From Fibrobacter sp. (GTDB lineage: Bacteria > Fibrobacterota > Chitinivibrionia > Chitinivibrionales > Chitinispirillaceae), in NCBI GenBank assembly GCA_012513915.1, contig JAAZBG010000183.1:1-64000 (forward strand): DNA of 64,000 bases, written 5' to 3'. Below the pieces are notes generated by a model. It worked only from the letters and a program-made list of their open reading frames with translations, was not told the DNA's origin and ran no database searches. A program made the position numbers and the translations under genes. Within the stretch, counting starts at the first letter, position 1. The number at the start of each line of letters is the position of its first letter. Shown piece by piece: positions 37,442 through 46,076 of this stretch.

Positions 37442-39424
37442 TTATGACGATTGCATGTTCTGAAATGCGGTAACCACATTTCCTGCTTGTGATGTTAGAT
37501 CACTCATAGCTCGTTCCATCGCTGCATATTGACTGGTTAACCGTAATCTATACCGTTCGATCTGATCCTCAAGACGATCAATCCGATCATCCTTTTGACC
37601 CATGGACTTTTTCCATGATTCCTGACGTAACGTGATAAGTCCATCTTTTGTATTTATCAGTTTATTAATACTCTCATCCAGAATTGTACTGATTCCTTTG
37701 GAAAAAGTAAAGGTGTTTCCGCCTGCTGCAATTGACCCTGCAGGAGAAGTAAGTGTCAGGCCTTTCACCGGACCGTCCGAGAAACTCACAATATCACCTA
37801 TACGGGCATCAGATGTATACCATTCAGTACTCCCCTGAAGCTGAATCCTGAGATGCTGAGCGTCAACTTCTTCGATGGTATACTTTCCGGAACGAGTATC
37901 TATTGTATTTCTACCAAGTGTAATTGATGTATTTTCAGACACACCTAATGTCGAAAAAATATTTACAAGATCGTCAAAATGTGATTCCAGACCTTTCTTG
38001 AATGCAGTTTCATCCACACTGAGCTTACCACTTGTAACATCAGTTTTCAATCCGAACATTGTAAGATTTGTGTATTTTCCACTGGAGCCAAACAATCCAA
38101 AATCCTGTTTCAAAGCTGTCCGCATTTGTGTAACCATACTCATAAGTGTTGAATCACCTGCTAATTCACCACGTAAACTATTATCATCTGTGGGGTCAGC
38201 ATACATAGTTGCGTTTTTTGCATAGTCTACCAATGTGTTATACGAATCTATCAATTCCTGAAACTTTTTCTGTATACCATCAGCATCACGGGTAAGAGCA
38301 ACATTTACACTTTCATTCACTGACGTACTATGAAAATCAAACGTTACACCTGTAAAAGCACCTGAGACAGAATTGGTTGCGCTGCTCATGTAAATCTCTT
38401 CAAGACTGAAAAACGAATCCCGGCCTGCAGTTAATACCCCGGTTCCCTCAGTACCAATCGCCAGATTCTCTGTCGGGCTTGCAATTTCAGAGCCATTTAC
38501 AGTAAGTGAAGAGATGGCAAGTTTCGATGATCCTGTGACCTTATCGTTAATAATCAGGTTGCCAGTTCCCTCTTCAAATGATGCATCCACGGTACCGTTG
38601 AAGGCTTTTTCAACCCGTTCAAGGAATACTTCTGCCTGCGTAGCAGCATCAGTCGCATTTGTTATATATTGGAAAGAGACACTGTTTCCATTGTGGTCAG
38701 TTCCAGTAAACTGAATCGTATTACCTTCAGACCCCATCATTCCCTGTAATTCCGAATTTACACGAATAGCCTGATTTACATTTCCTTTCGAACCATCTGC
38801 ACCAACAATCCCAAGCCCTTGCAGTACCGTTCCGCTCACATCACTATAGGCGACACCTTCGCTGCCAGTGTTTTTTGATGAAAGCACGAGACGATAATTG
38901 GTATCTGACATTTTTATAACGGATGCAGATACGCCTAATTTATCACCATTAGGTTTTGTGGCGGTATTAATCTTCATACGAAGATCCTGGATAGTATCAT
39001 TATCATCAATGGTTATATCAACACCATCAACATTAATCACACCAGGAGTTACAAGGCTTGAAAGTGCCGCTGTCTGACTTGTGATCAAACCATCTTTGGA
39101 GATCATTTTTTCATTTGATGCAAGTTGAAACACTTTAACATCATACGTACCATCGACAGTACCACTTCCACCGGTAGCTGTTACGGCTTTTTCGTTGGAT
39201 GATTTCGATTGGAACAGGTCAAACGAGCTTGCTTTTGAAAGTGCGGCTGCCTTTGTTTTAATATCAGTAAGAAGTGACCTAACTTTTGAATAAGCATCTA
39301 TCTTTAGCTGATCCAAAGCTCTCGCATTTTGAACTTTTTTTACTTTGTTCTGCTCAATACCAACAAGAGCATCAATGATAGTCTTGGTGTCTATGCCTGA
39401 TGGGCCATTAATTGAAATACCCAT
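37442..39424 (-). CDS. fliD: Flagellar hook-associated protein 2 (filament cap)
   Basis: 660 residues. FliD caps the filament and helps flagellin fold in at the tip. The N-terminal domain starts SGIDTKTIIDALVGIEQNKV, and the C-terminal coiled coil has LDESINKLINTKDGLITLRQESWKKS followed by the DRIDRLEDQIERYRLRLTSQ segment typical of FliD ends. It is longer than the usual 400-550, with an expanded variable middle (repeated beta stretches with GTEGTGVLTAGRDSFFSL). ATG after AAGGAG. First gene of fliD-fliS-fliT-like. Confidence 0.93.
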   Translation of the reverse strand: MGISINGPSGIDTKTIIDALVGIEQNKVKKVQNARALDQLKIDAYSKVRSLLTDIKTKAAALSKASSFDLFQSKSSNEKAVTATGGSGTVDGTYDVKVFQLASNEKMISKDGLITSQTAALSSLVTPGVINVDGVDITIDDNDTIQDLRMKINTATKPNGDKLGVSASVIKMSDTNYRLVLSSKNTGSEGVAYSDVSGTVLQGLGIVGADGSKGNVNQAIRVNSELQGMMGSEGNTIQFTGTDHNGNSVSFQYITNATDAATQAEVFLERVEKAFNGTVDASFEEGTGNLIINDKVTGSSKLAISSLTVNGSEIASPTENLAIGTEGTGVLTAGRDSFFSLEEIYMSSATNSVSGAFTGVTFDFHSTSVNESVNVALTRDADGIQKKFQELIDSYNTLVDYAKNATMYADPTDDNSLRGELAGDSTLMSMVTQMRTALKQDFGLFGSSGKYTNLTMFGLKTDVTSGKLSVDETAFKKGLESHFDDLVNIFSTLGVSENTSITLGRNTIDTRSGKYTIEEVDAQHLRIQLQGSTEWYTSDARIGDIVSFSDGPVKGLTLTSPAGSIAAGGNTFTFSKGISTILDESINKLINTKDGLITLRQESWKKSMGQKDDRIDRLEDQIERYRLRLTSQYAAMERAMSDLTSQAGNVVTAFQNMQSS

Positions 39425-39600
39425 TTTAACTCCTTTAATAAACCAATATGCGGTTTTCTTATACTTGTATCGGTATTTGTGAAAACAAACTTGATAGGTT
39501 TATATGATTTTTTTTGTGGGAACAAGAAACTGGAATTATAATACCGGAAACCAGCATTCAGTAACTGGATATTTTTGTACGCTGCAGACTACTTATCCGG

Positions 39601-40704
39601 TCAGCTCGCAAATACAGCCTTGTCGTGTGTAAAAGTTTTTTCCGGTTCGCGCCGTGAATCGTTAACCGTAAAAATGAACGTTGTTGATGGTTTTTCTTCA
39701 TCGCCTTCGATCCATATTTTCCCGCCAAGTGCATCAACGGCGAATTTACTGAATGTCAAACCCAAACCAAAATTCTGGCCTTTAACACTACTGCATGTTG
39801 CATGCACACTCAAAAATTTATCAAATACAGTCGAGTGCATTTCTGGAGGAATGTAAGAACCTGTATTTTCTACAGTTACGCGAATGTCTGCGTTAATATC
39901 GGACTCAAGTTTCAGGATCACATTTGTACCGGGATTTGCGAAACGGCATCCATTGCTAACAAGATTTGTGACAACTCGTAAAAACAGATCCTTATCAGTG
40001 CAGATTAAATCATTACTATTGTACAATATTTCAAGATTATCAAAAAGCGCCAGATTCTTACTTAGTAAATCATACACACTGAATTTTTCGTGACGGGCTT
40101 TAAGTGATTTCTTCTCAAAATTAGTTATGCCAATTACATTTCCAATCACCATCTGAAGCTGCTTTACACCGGCCTCCGCAACATCGAACATTTTTTGCTG
40201 AATAGGACTGAGTCTATTGTCAAACGACATGGAGAGCATTTCACAGGCACCACTTATTACTTGAAGTGGATTTTTAAGATCATGCAAAACCATGTCAAAA
40301 TACAAGTCTTTAATCTGCTCTATTTTTTTTCGTTCAAGTGCAACAGCAGCAATTTTTATAAATAGTTTCAGATCAAAAGGTTTTGATAAAAAGTCAATTG
40401 CTCCCCTTTTCATGCTTTCAAGCCCGATTTCAAGACTATCCTGTGATGTAAACATAACGACCTGAAGATACTTGTTGATCTTTTTAATCTCCTGCAATGC
40501 GTCAAGCCCATTTACACCTTTACCAAGATTGACATCAAGAAGAATGATATCAGGATGCGCTCTATTGCGAAGATACTCATAACCATCGCTGGCACTGGAT
40601 ACAAATTCAGCATTAAAACCAGACATTTTCAGCAAACCACATACACCAGTACAAATAGGCAGCTCATCATCAATAAGAAGCACCGACGGCGGAATTGTAA
40701 ACAT
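39601..40704 (-). CDS. Response regulator-histidine kinase (REC-HisKA-HATPase)
   Basis: 367 residues, cytoplasmic. The receiver domain is N-terminal (LLIDDE; acceptor D57 in ILLDVNLG; K in FLSKPFD). A HisKA domain with H141 in VLHDLKNPLQ and a HATPase_c domain follow (NLVSNGCRFANPG; GQNFGLGLTFSKFAVDALGG). In this arrangement the receiver normally takes phosphate from another kinase and controls the kinase module. Start has AAGGA nine bases upstream. It lies upstream of fliD on the same strand with a 176-base gap. A link to flagellar control is possible but not shown. Confidence 0.9.
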   Translation of the reverse strand: MFTIPPSVLLIDDELPICTGVCGLLKMSGFNAEFVSSASDGYEYLRNRAHPDIILLDVNLGKGVNGLDALQEIKKINKYLQVVMFTSQDSLEIGLESMKRGAIDFLSKPFDLKLFIKIAAVALERKKIEQIKDLYFDMVLHDLKNPLQVISGACEMLSMSFDNRLSPIQQKMFDVAEAGVKQLQMVIGNVIGITNFEKKSLKARHEKFSVYDLLSKNLALFDNLEILYNSNDLICTDKDLFLRVVTNLVSNGCRFANPGTNVILKLESDINADIRVTVENTGSYIPPEMHSTVFDKFLSVHATCSSVKGQNFGLGLTFSKFAVDALGGKIWIEGDEEKPSTTFIFTVNDSRREPEKTFTHDKAVFAS

Positions 40705-41117
40705 AACGTCTATTCCTTAATGTCAAATGTTACATAGTCAGAATTGTTATTATACAATTACTATGCTTATGTGTAAAGAACTTTCGTCCATGATTGCACT
40801 GCTGATTTAACATGAATTCACATACAACTGCAGATACATGGCTGGATTGTCAATACGTGAGCTGTGTTATGTGATCAAGGGGTAATATTTATTATTGTTA
40901 ATGAACGAACTAAATGTTTGATCATTAGCAATAATAAATGTATTCTTTATTAATATACAGCAATTATATTAATTTGCGCGTTAAAAATGATGTAATCGGA
41001 CATTATTCTTGTGTGCGGATATGGCTGGTTTGTATTGACACCACTTGAGAACATGGTTAAAATGTGTACTGTATCTACTAAAATGATATCAACTTACAAA
41101 CAAAAATAAGGTTTGCT
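40705..41117. other. Intergenic region between divergent REC-kinase and STAS genes
   Basis: About 410 AT-rich bases, presumably with the two promoters. I see no structured element, RNA gene or supported frame. Confidence 0.4.
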
Positions 41118-41474
41118 ATGATTATCGATATAACACATATTGATCCATACATTTTGTTTAGAATCAAGGATGACCTTGATAACAAATCAAGCATTCTGGA
41201 ATTGCTTGACCTTGTACGTGAATATATCGACAATGGACAAAAGTACATCGCTTTTGGATTCAGTCAAAGCTCCTTTTTCTATCCGTCATCGATCGCAGTG
41301 TTGATACAGTGTTGCGAAATGATAAAAACAGCCGAAGGCTTTATGTCAATTGTTGAAAAAAATGCCGACATTGAAGATCTGATCGATTCTATTGATACTG
41401 ATAAATTTATCAAGCTATTCAACACAGTTGAGGAGATGCTTTTTTTTGCCTCACCAACTCTGCGAAAAACTTAA
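41118..41474 (+). CDS. STAS-domain-like small protein
   Basis: 118 residues with the fold pattern of anti-sigma-factor antagonists: a strand-rich start, IAFGFSQSSFFYPSSIAVLIQCC in place of the usual LDLS...DSSGL segment, and a C-terminal DKFIKLFNTVEEMLFF that matches the typical STAS ending. The Ser region (PSSIA) could be the phosphorylated site. ATG with AAGG. The gene's 3' end overlaps the sigma-54 activator by four bases in convergent orientation. It likely acts in a partner-switching module (inference); no partner kinase is adjacent. Confidence 0.65.
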   Translation: MIIDITHIDPYILFRIKDDLDNKSSILELLDLVREYIDNGQKYIAFGFSQSSFFYPSSIAVLIQCCEMIKTAEGFMSIVEKNADIEDLIDSIDTDKFIKLFNTVEEMLFFASPTLRKT

Positions 41475-43765
41475 ACATGCAATCCATACTGCTTTAACTT
41501 CCTGAATAATGTAGCCCGGTGAATTCCCAGCCGTTCAGCAGCTTTATTTCTGTCACCGTTGCAATCTGCAATAATGCTCTTGATATACATTTTCTCAAGT
41601 TCATCAAAGTTGCTGACATTTAAAATATCTTTTAAGTCGTTATCTTCATCAAGAGCCCGTAACGCAACCGGAAGATGTCGCGGTTCAACAACAGAATCTT
41701 TACAGAAAATAAATGCATGTTCGATAACATTCTCAAGTTCCCTGATATTTCCGGGAAATGTATACGACAGAATGATATCCATGGCATCCCTGCTTATTTC
41801 CTTGATTGCCTTCCCGTATCGACTATTAAACCGTTCAATGAAGTGTTCACACAATATCGGTATATCGCAACGACGTTCGTTAAGATTTGGCAGGCTTACA
41901 TTGACAACATTCAGACGGTAATACAGATCCTCCCTGAAAGCACTCTTGTTTACCATCTCTTTGAGATCCTTATTTGTTGCCGCAATGACCCTGACATTTG
42001 CCTTGACAGTCATTGTGCCCCCGAGCGGTTCATAGACACGTTCCTGTAAAACACGCAACAACTTTACCTGCATTGCAATTGATATATCTCCGATTTCATC
42101 AAGAAAAATCGTTCCGCCCTCAGCCAGAGCAAACTTTCCAAGCTTGTCTTTTTTTGCATCAGTAAATGCACCGGCTTTATATCCGAAAAGTTCAGATTCA
42201 AGAAGATTATCAGGAAGAGCACTGCAGTTGATAGCTATAAATGGTTTGGTGTTTCTTGAGCTTAACTCGTGAAGTGATCGGGCGATCAACTCTTTGCCAG
42301 TCCCGCTTTCTCCATAAATCAATACAGTAGCTGATGCCTCGGCGACTTCAGGAATGATATCGAAAATCTGTTTCATTTGAGGACTTCGACTTACCATATT
42401 GTGAAAAGTAGCATTCTCTCTCAATTCTTTCCGTAAACCGGCAATCAAACGCTCAGCCCTTTCAGTTGCCTCTTTTTCTTTTTGTAACCTTGCTTCAGTT
42501 GCTTCTTTCTGTTCAGTTATATCCCGTACCTGTACCAGATAGCTCCACTTTTCCTCAGAATCAAGTCCCAGAGTCGTGATATGCCACTCATAATAAACTT
42601 TTTTTATTCTATTGTTCACCAGCGTTTCGTAACTGGCTTCATGAATGATACTCTCACCTTTTTTAAGTTTTGCATGTTGTGATACATCAAGATTGATACA
42701 GGAAAAAAGATCTCCATCGGTATTTGAAGCGCACATCCAGTCAAACATCTTGAAAAATGACTTGTTTTTCTCAATACATTTTCCCTCATGACTGAACAGA
42801 GCGATTCCAATAGGCGATTCGGTGAAAATAGTCCTGAATCGTTGTTCGCTTACCTGCAGTTTTTTTTCAGCATTAACTCTATCGGAAATGTCGATTATGC
42901 ACGTTCTCATTCCGATGAGATTGTTGTTCCTGATAATCGGTGCGGCGTTGATAAGGACATGAACAACCGATTTATCTTTTTTGTATAGCTGATAAACAGC
43001 AGGATTCCCATAGTCACCATGGAAAATATTGTAGATATCCTTTTCAAATTTTTCCTGTTGGTCCGGAGGTATTACTTCAAATACATTTATGCCACGTTTG
43101 AAATCATCCTGGTCCATTCCAAAGGTTGCTAAACCTTTGAGATTGACATAGGTGAGGTTAAAGTTCATATCGAATTCACAGATTATACCGGGAAGAAGGT
43201 CTGCAGTCTCTTTAAACCTGTATTTGATATCTGCAAGTTCATCCTCTTTATGCTTCCAGTCGACTATAGTACCGGAGGAAATTGCCCGTTCCACTTCGTT
43301 CAGATCGGCAACATCGGCAAAAGCAATAATATGCCAGCCGTTGATAGGGAGAGCTGCGGCTTTAACCTGTAGTTCCCTCTTATTTTTAAGGTTATCAATA
43401 ATAGAAACATCATACGAAAAAACGCTAAAACTATCTGTACTGAGTCTTTTATGGTAGTCAACGATATCTGTTTTTGAATTTTCACAGACAATATCAAGCC
43501 ATTGCATTTTTCCTATCAGCTGGTATGGCTGGAATCCAATTTCATCCGGAACTTTAGGATTGGCTTTTCTTACATTGAGGTTTTCATCAACAACAATGAG
43601 TGCGTTCTCTGATTTATTAAACAGTGTTTGTTGTTCTGCCCCCCACTCACTTTTACACTCATCCCATATTGCTTTTAGTTCATTGTTGGTAGACTCAAGA
43701 AGAATTGCTTTTGATGTAACACTTTTGAGCATTTCGTACAAGACAGTTTTATTGGTATTAAACAT
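41471..43765 (-). CDS. PAS-containing sigma-54-dependent transcriptional activator
   Basis: 764 residues, cytoplasmic. Two to three PAS domains occupy about 45-430 (FNKSENALIVVDENL; LLPGIICEFDMNFNLTYVN; RTIFTESPIGIALFS). A short coiled coil leads to the AAA+ domain with Walker A GESGTGKE (~485), the sigma-54 loop as GAFTDA (~532-537) instead of GAFTGA, Walker B FLDEIGD, and the R finger region AFREDLYYRLN. A Fis-type helix-turn-helix closes the protein (NKAAERLGIHRATLFRKLK). It acts as an ATP-driven activator of sigma-54 promoters in response to a signal sensed by the PAS domains. ATG after GAGGGATC. Targets unknown. Confidence 0.93.
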   Translation of the reverse strand: MFNTNKTVLYEMLKSVTSKAILLESTNNELKAIWDECKSEWGAEQQTLFNKSENALIVVDENLNVRKANPKVPDEIGFQPYQLIGKMQWLDIVCENSKTDIVDYHKRLSTDSFSVFSYDVSIIDNLKNKRELQVKAAALPINGWHIIAFADVADLNEVERAISSGTIVDWKHKEDELADIKYRFKETADLLPGIICEFDMNFNLTYVNLKGLATFGMDQDDFKRGINVFEVIPPDQQEKFEKDIYNIFHGDYGNPAVYQLYKKDKSVVHVLINAAPIIRNNNLIGMRTCIIDISDRVNAEKKLQVSEQRFRTIFTESPIGIALFSHEGKCIEKNKSFFKMFDWMCASNTDGDLFSCINLDVSQHAKLKKGESIIHEASYETLVNNRIKKVYYEWHITTLGLDSEEKWSYLVQVRDITEQKEATEARLQKEKEATERAERLIAGLRKELRENATFHNMVSRSPQMKQIFDIIPEVAEASATVLIYGESGTGKELIARSLHELSSRNTKPFIAINCSALPDNLLESELFGYKAGAFTDAKKDKLGKFALAEGGTIFLDEIGDISIAMQVKLLRVLQERVYEPLGGTMTVKANVRVIAATNKDLKEMVNKSAFREDLYYRLNVVNVSLPNLNERRCDIPILCEHFIERFNSRYGKAIKEISRDAMDIILSYTFPGNIRELENVIEHAFIFCKDSVVEPRHLPVALRALDEDNDLKDILNVSNFDELEKMYIKSIIADCNGDRNKAAERLGIHRATLFRKLKQYGLHV

Positions 43766-44283
43766 GTGATCCCTCAGAGATGATAAGAGGTAAAAGAAAC
43801 TACACCAGGACTAAGTAAGTCATTTTAAAGTAATCTAAAATTGAATGGTTCAGAATGCTTTTCTGCACTAAGCATTTCTTACAAAAACGTACCCACGACC
43901 TACCCATTATATTTACGTAAAATACTTTATTTTCAAGCAATAATCACGTATTTAATCATATTTTTCTGAAAAAGTCAACATCTGTGTTCAATAGATCACT
44001 TTATTGCATTTAGTGCAATGATGCCGGTCTTGTATGTGTAATGTATAATGTTTTTATTTTTCTGATTATTAACCAGCCGCAACCAGTTATCTACAGATTA
44101 TTTATTAAATTCAAAATAATTACTTTGTTTGACAAAATTAGATAATTATCTGTAGCAACCACCCATATATATCTACAGGTTCGTATATAGAAAAACAAGG
44201 TTGTGAGTGTAATAATTTGTTATATTATAAACAGTTATTGTTTCTATAATCAGGTGCAATAATGCACATATTCAGGGGGGTGA
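43766..44283. other. Intergenic region between divergent sigma-54 activator and esterase
   Basis: About 520 bases, strongly AT-rich. It holds two small palindromes: TTGCATTTAGTGCAA near 44004-44018 and GTGCAATAATGCAC (44254-44267), the second directly before the esterase ribosome binding site. They share a GTGCAA core and may be operator sites. No gene is visible. Confidence 0.35.
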
Positions 44284-45744
44284 ATTATTAATAGATGTAC
44301 TACGTTCAGTCTGGCATTTCTGATTAGTTTTAACCTATGTATTGCTCAAACGATTAATCTGGGCGGTACCGTTTCAAACAAGTCAGGCGAGCCTGTATCC
44401 AATGCCGTAATAACACTTGTTGGTCAGGCAATGAAGGATACAACCGGAGTCGACGGAAACTTTTTGTTTACGAAAAACACATCTGCAACGTTACCAGCTA
44501 TTGTTCCGCAGATGGAAGAGATTTCAGTGAGTAACGGTGTAATGCAGTTCAACCTGAAAACATCATCACCATTGACAATCGAATTGTTTGATGTAAAAGG
44601 AAATTTATTAAAAAAAGAGGTGCTGAAAAAAGCAGGTGCTGGTGCTTACCTTTTTAACATTGCAAAGCATTACTATGCGACGAATCTTTTTATTGTAAAA
44701 GCGTCTGTTGACAATCATGATGTATTATTCTCCTATGTAACCCTTAACAACGGTAGCTATCTAATAAACCGGCATACTGCAGACATCTCCCCGGTAAGTG
44801 GAAGACAGGCACAAATTGCTGCAAGTGTTGATACAATTACAATCACAGCTACCGGTTATAAGACAAAAATTGTGCCTGTTACTTCATACGAGAATCAGCA
44901 ACTGAATATCACAATTGACTCTGCAGGTGCTGTGTCAGGTACCGGCCGAAGCTCAGGGTGTGGTAAATCACTCTCGGACCTTAAAAGCGGAACGTATACC
45001 ATTAATAGTGCGGGTCTCAGCCGTGAGTATATCATCGATATTCCCGCAAACTACGATCCAAACAAACCTTACCGGTTAATCTTTGCCATGCACTGGTACG
45101 GCGGCAGTATGCAGGCTGTAGCGAATGATAAATTCTACAGTCTCAAAACATACGCAGACAATGACAATGCCCCCTGTATCTTTATCGCTCCAAATGGTAC
45201 CGGAGCTACACGCGGATGGGATTTGGCTGAGAAAGACCACATACTATTTGATGATCTGTACAAATTAGCAACAGAAAAGCTATGCATTGATACAAAACGG
45301 GTTTTTTCCTGCGGATTCAGCTTTGGAGCCTTATTTACCTATTCGCTCTCGTTGTCGCGTCAGGATGTATTGCGTGCGGTGGCTTGCTATGGTCCAGCTA
45401 ACTGGAATATCTGGTTTCCGGAAAATACTCATAAACCTATCGCATTTTATGCCACCACAGGTACAAATGAACCAAACACTAAATTCATTTATGATGAGGC
45501 AAATAAGCTTGGTGTAAAATACTGCTTGCTGCAGCATGCTGAAGATAACGGATGTACAATGCCGGCAAACATCCCACAGGCAACCAGCAAGCAACATGTA
45601 TCTACCGAGTTTCCTGGATGTAAACCGGGGTATCCTGTGAAATTCAGTTCCTTCCAGGGACAGACTTCATACAATGAAACAGATCCTGGGTCCAATGTTA
45701 ACTGGATTGCAGCGGAGACCTGGGAATTCTTTAACCGGTTTTAA
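44284..45744 (+). CDS. Secreted esterase (PHB-depolymerase/feruloyl esterase-like) with N-terminal beta modules; non-canonical start
   Basis: About 486 residues. The frame extends upstream of the first ATG (44431) through a signal peptide, CTTFSLAFLISFNLCIAQ, and a regulatory-like domain (INLGGTVSNKSGEPVSNAVITLVG), so 44431 cannot be the start. The only candidates after the in-frame TGA at 44281 are ATT codons (44284, 44287), five or so bases after GGGGGG. Alternatively there is a one-base frameshift from an ATG at 44295. Domains: signal; carboxypeptidase-regulatory-like; FlgD-like sandwich (IELFDVKGNLLKKEVL); an SVDTITITATGYKTKIVPV segment; then a CE1-like esterase from ~165 with DIPANYDPNKPYRL, MHWYGG and nucleophile S in CGFSFGA. 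Probably acts on plant-polymer esters or acetyl groups. Confidence 0.8.
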   Translation: MINRCTTFSLAFLISFNLCIAQTINLGGTVSNKSGEPVSNAVITLVGQAMKDTTGVDGNFLFTKNTSATLPAIVPQMEEISVSNGVMQFNLKTSSPLTIELFDVKGNLLKKEVLKKAGAGAYLFNIAKHYYATNLFIVKASVDNHDVLFSYVTLNNGSYLINRHTADISPVSGRQAQIAASVDTITITATGYKTKIVPVTSYENQQLNITIDSAGAVSGTGRSSGCGKSLSDLKSGTYTINSAGLSREYIIDIPANYDPNKPYRLIFAMHWYGGSMQAVANDKFYSLKTYADNDNAPCIFIAPNGTGATRGWDLAEKDHILFDDLYKLATEKLCIDTKRVFSCGFSFGALFTYSLSLSRQDVLRAVACYGPANWNIWFPENTHKPIAFYATTGTNEPNTKFIYDEANKLGVKYCLLQHAEDNGCTMPANIPQATSKQHVSTEFPGCKPGYPVKFSSFQGQTSYNETDPGSNVNWIAAETWEFFNRF

Positions 45745-45782
45745 AGCGGCTGTCGGAGGAAATAATTCTTTTAATGTAAATG

Positions 45783-45815
45783 ATGGATGCTGTAATTCAA
45801 GACAGCATCCATTTT
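45783..45815 (+). terminator. Terminator after esterase gene
   Basis: ATGGATGCTGT (45783-45793) and ACAGCATCCAT (45802-45812) pair perfectly over 11 bp with an 8-base loop, followed by a short T-run. It is located 39 bases past the stop. Confidence 0.88.
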
Positions 45816-45943
45816 AACTTGCAATCAATGTTTAATAAGGCATTCTGTTTTAACCAACCTTTATCTTGTCATTTACCCGATTGTATTTTAAAATATTGAA
45901 AATGTTAATAGTTATACAACACTTTTTTTACAGGTTGATAGCC

Positions 45944-46042
45944 ATGATTGACAGAATTACTGAAACTTTAAATAAACACCTTGATCCTGAACGATATGTA
46001 TATGTATGTGTGATGGTTTGTCCTATGGGAAAACAGCATTAA
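45944..46042 (+). CDS. Possible 32-residue small protein or gene remnant
   Basis: A short frame, ATG to TAA, just upstream of the Na/Pi symporter. It encodes an amphipathic start (MIDRITETLNKHLDPERYVY) and a Cys/Met-containing end. An AGG lies about ten bases upstream. The LDPERYVYVCV phrase resembles the opening of ACT-like small proteins, so it may be the truncated start of a decayed gene. I cannot assign a function. Confidence 0.25.
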   Translation: MIDRITETLNKHLDPERYVYVCVMVCPMGKQH

Positions 46043-46076
46043 AGTAACAGCTTAACTGCTCACAACAGGGACGCAT

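Noticed and set aside
41675-42049. Plus-strand frame inside the sigma-54 activator
   Set aside because: Antisense shadow of the AAA+ domain coding region.
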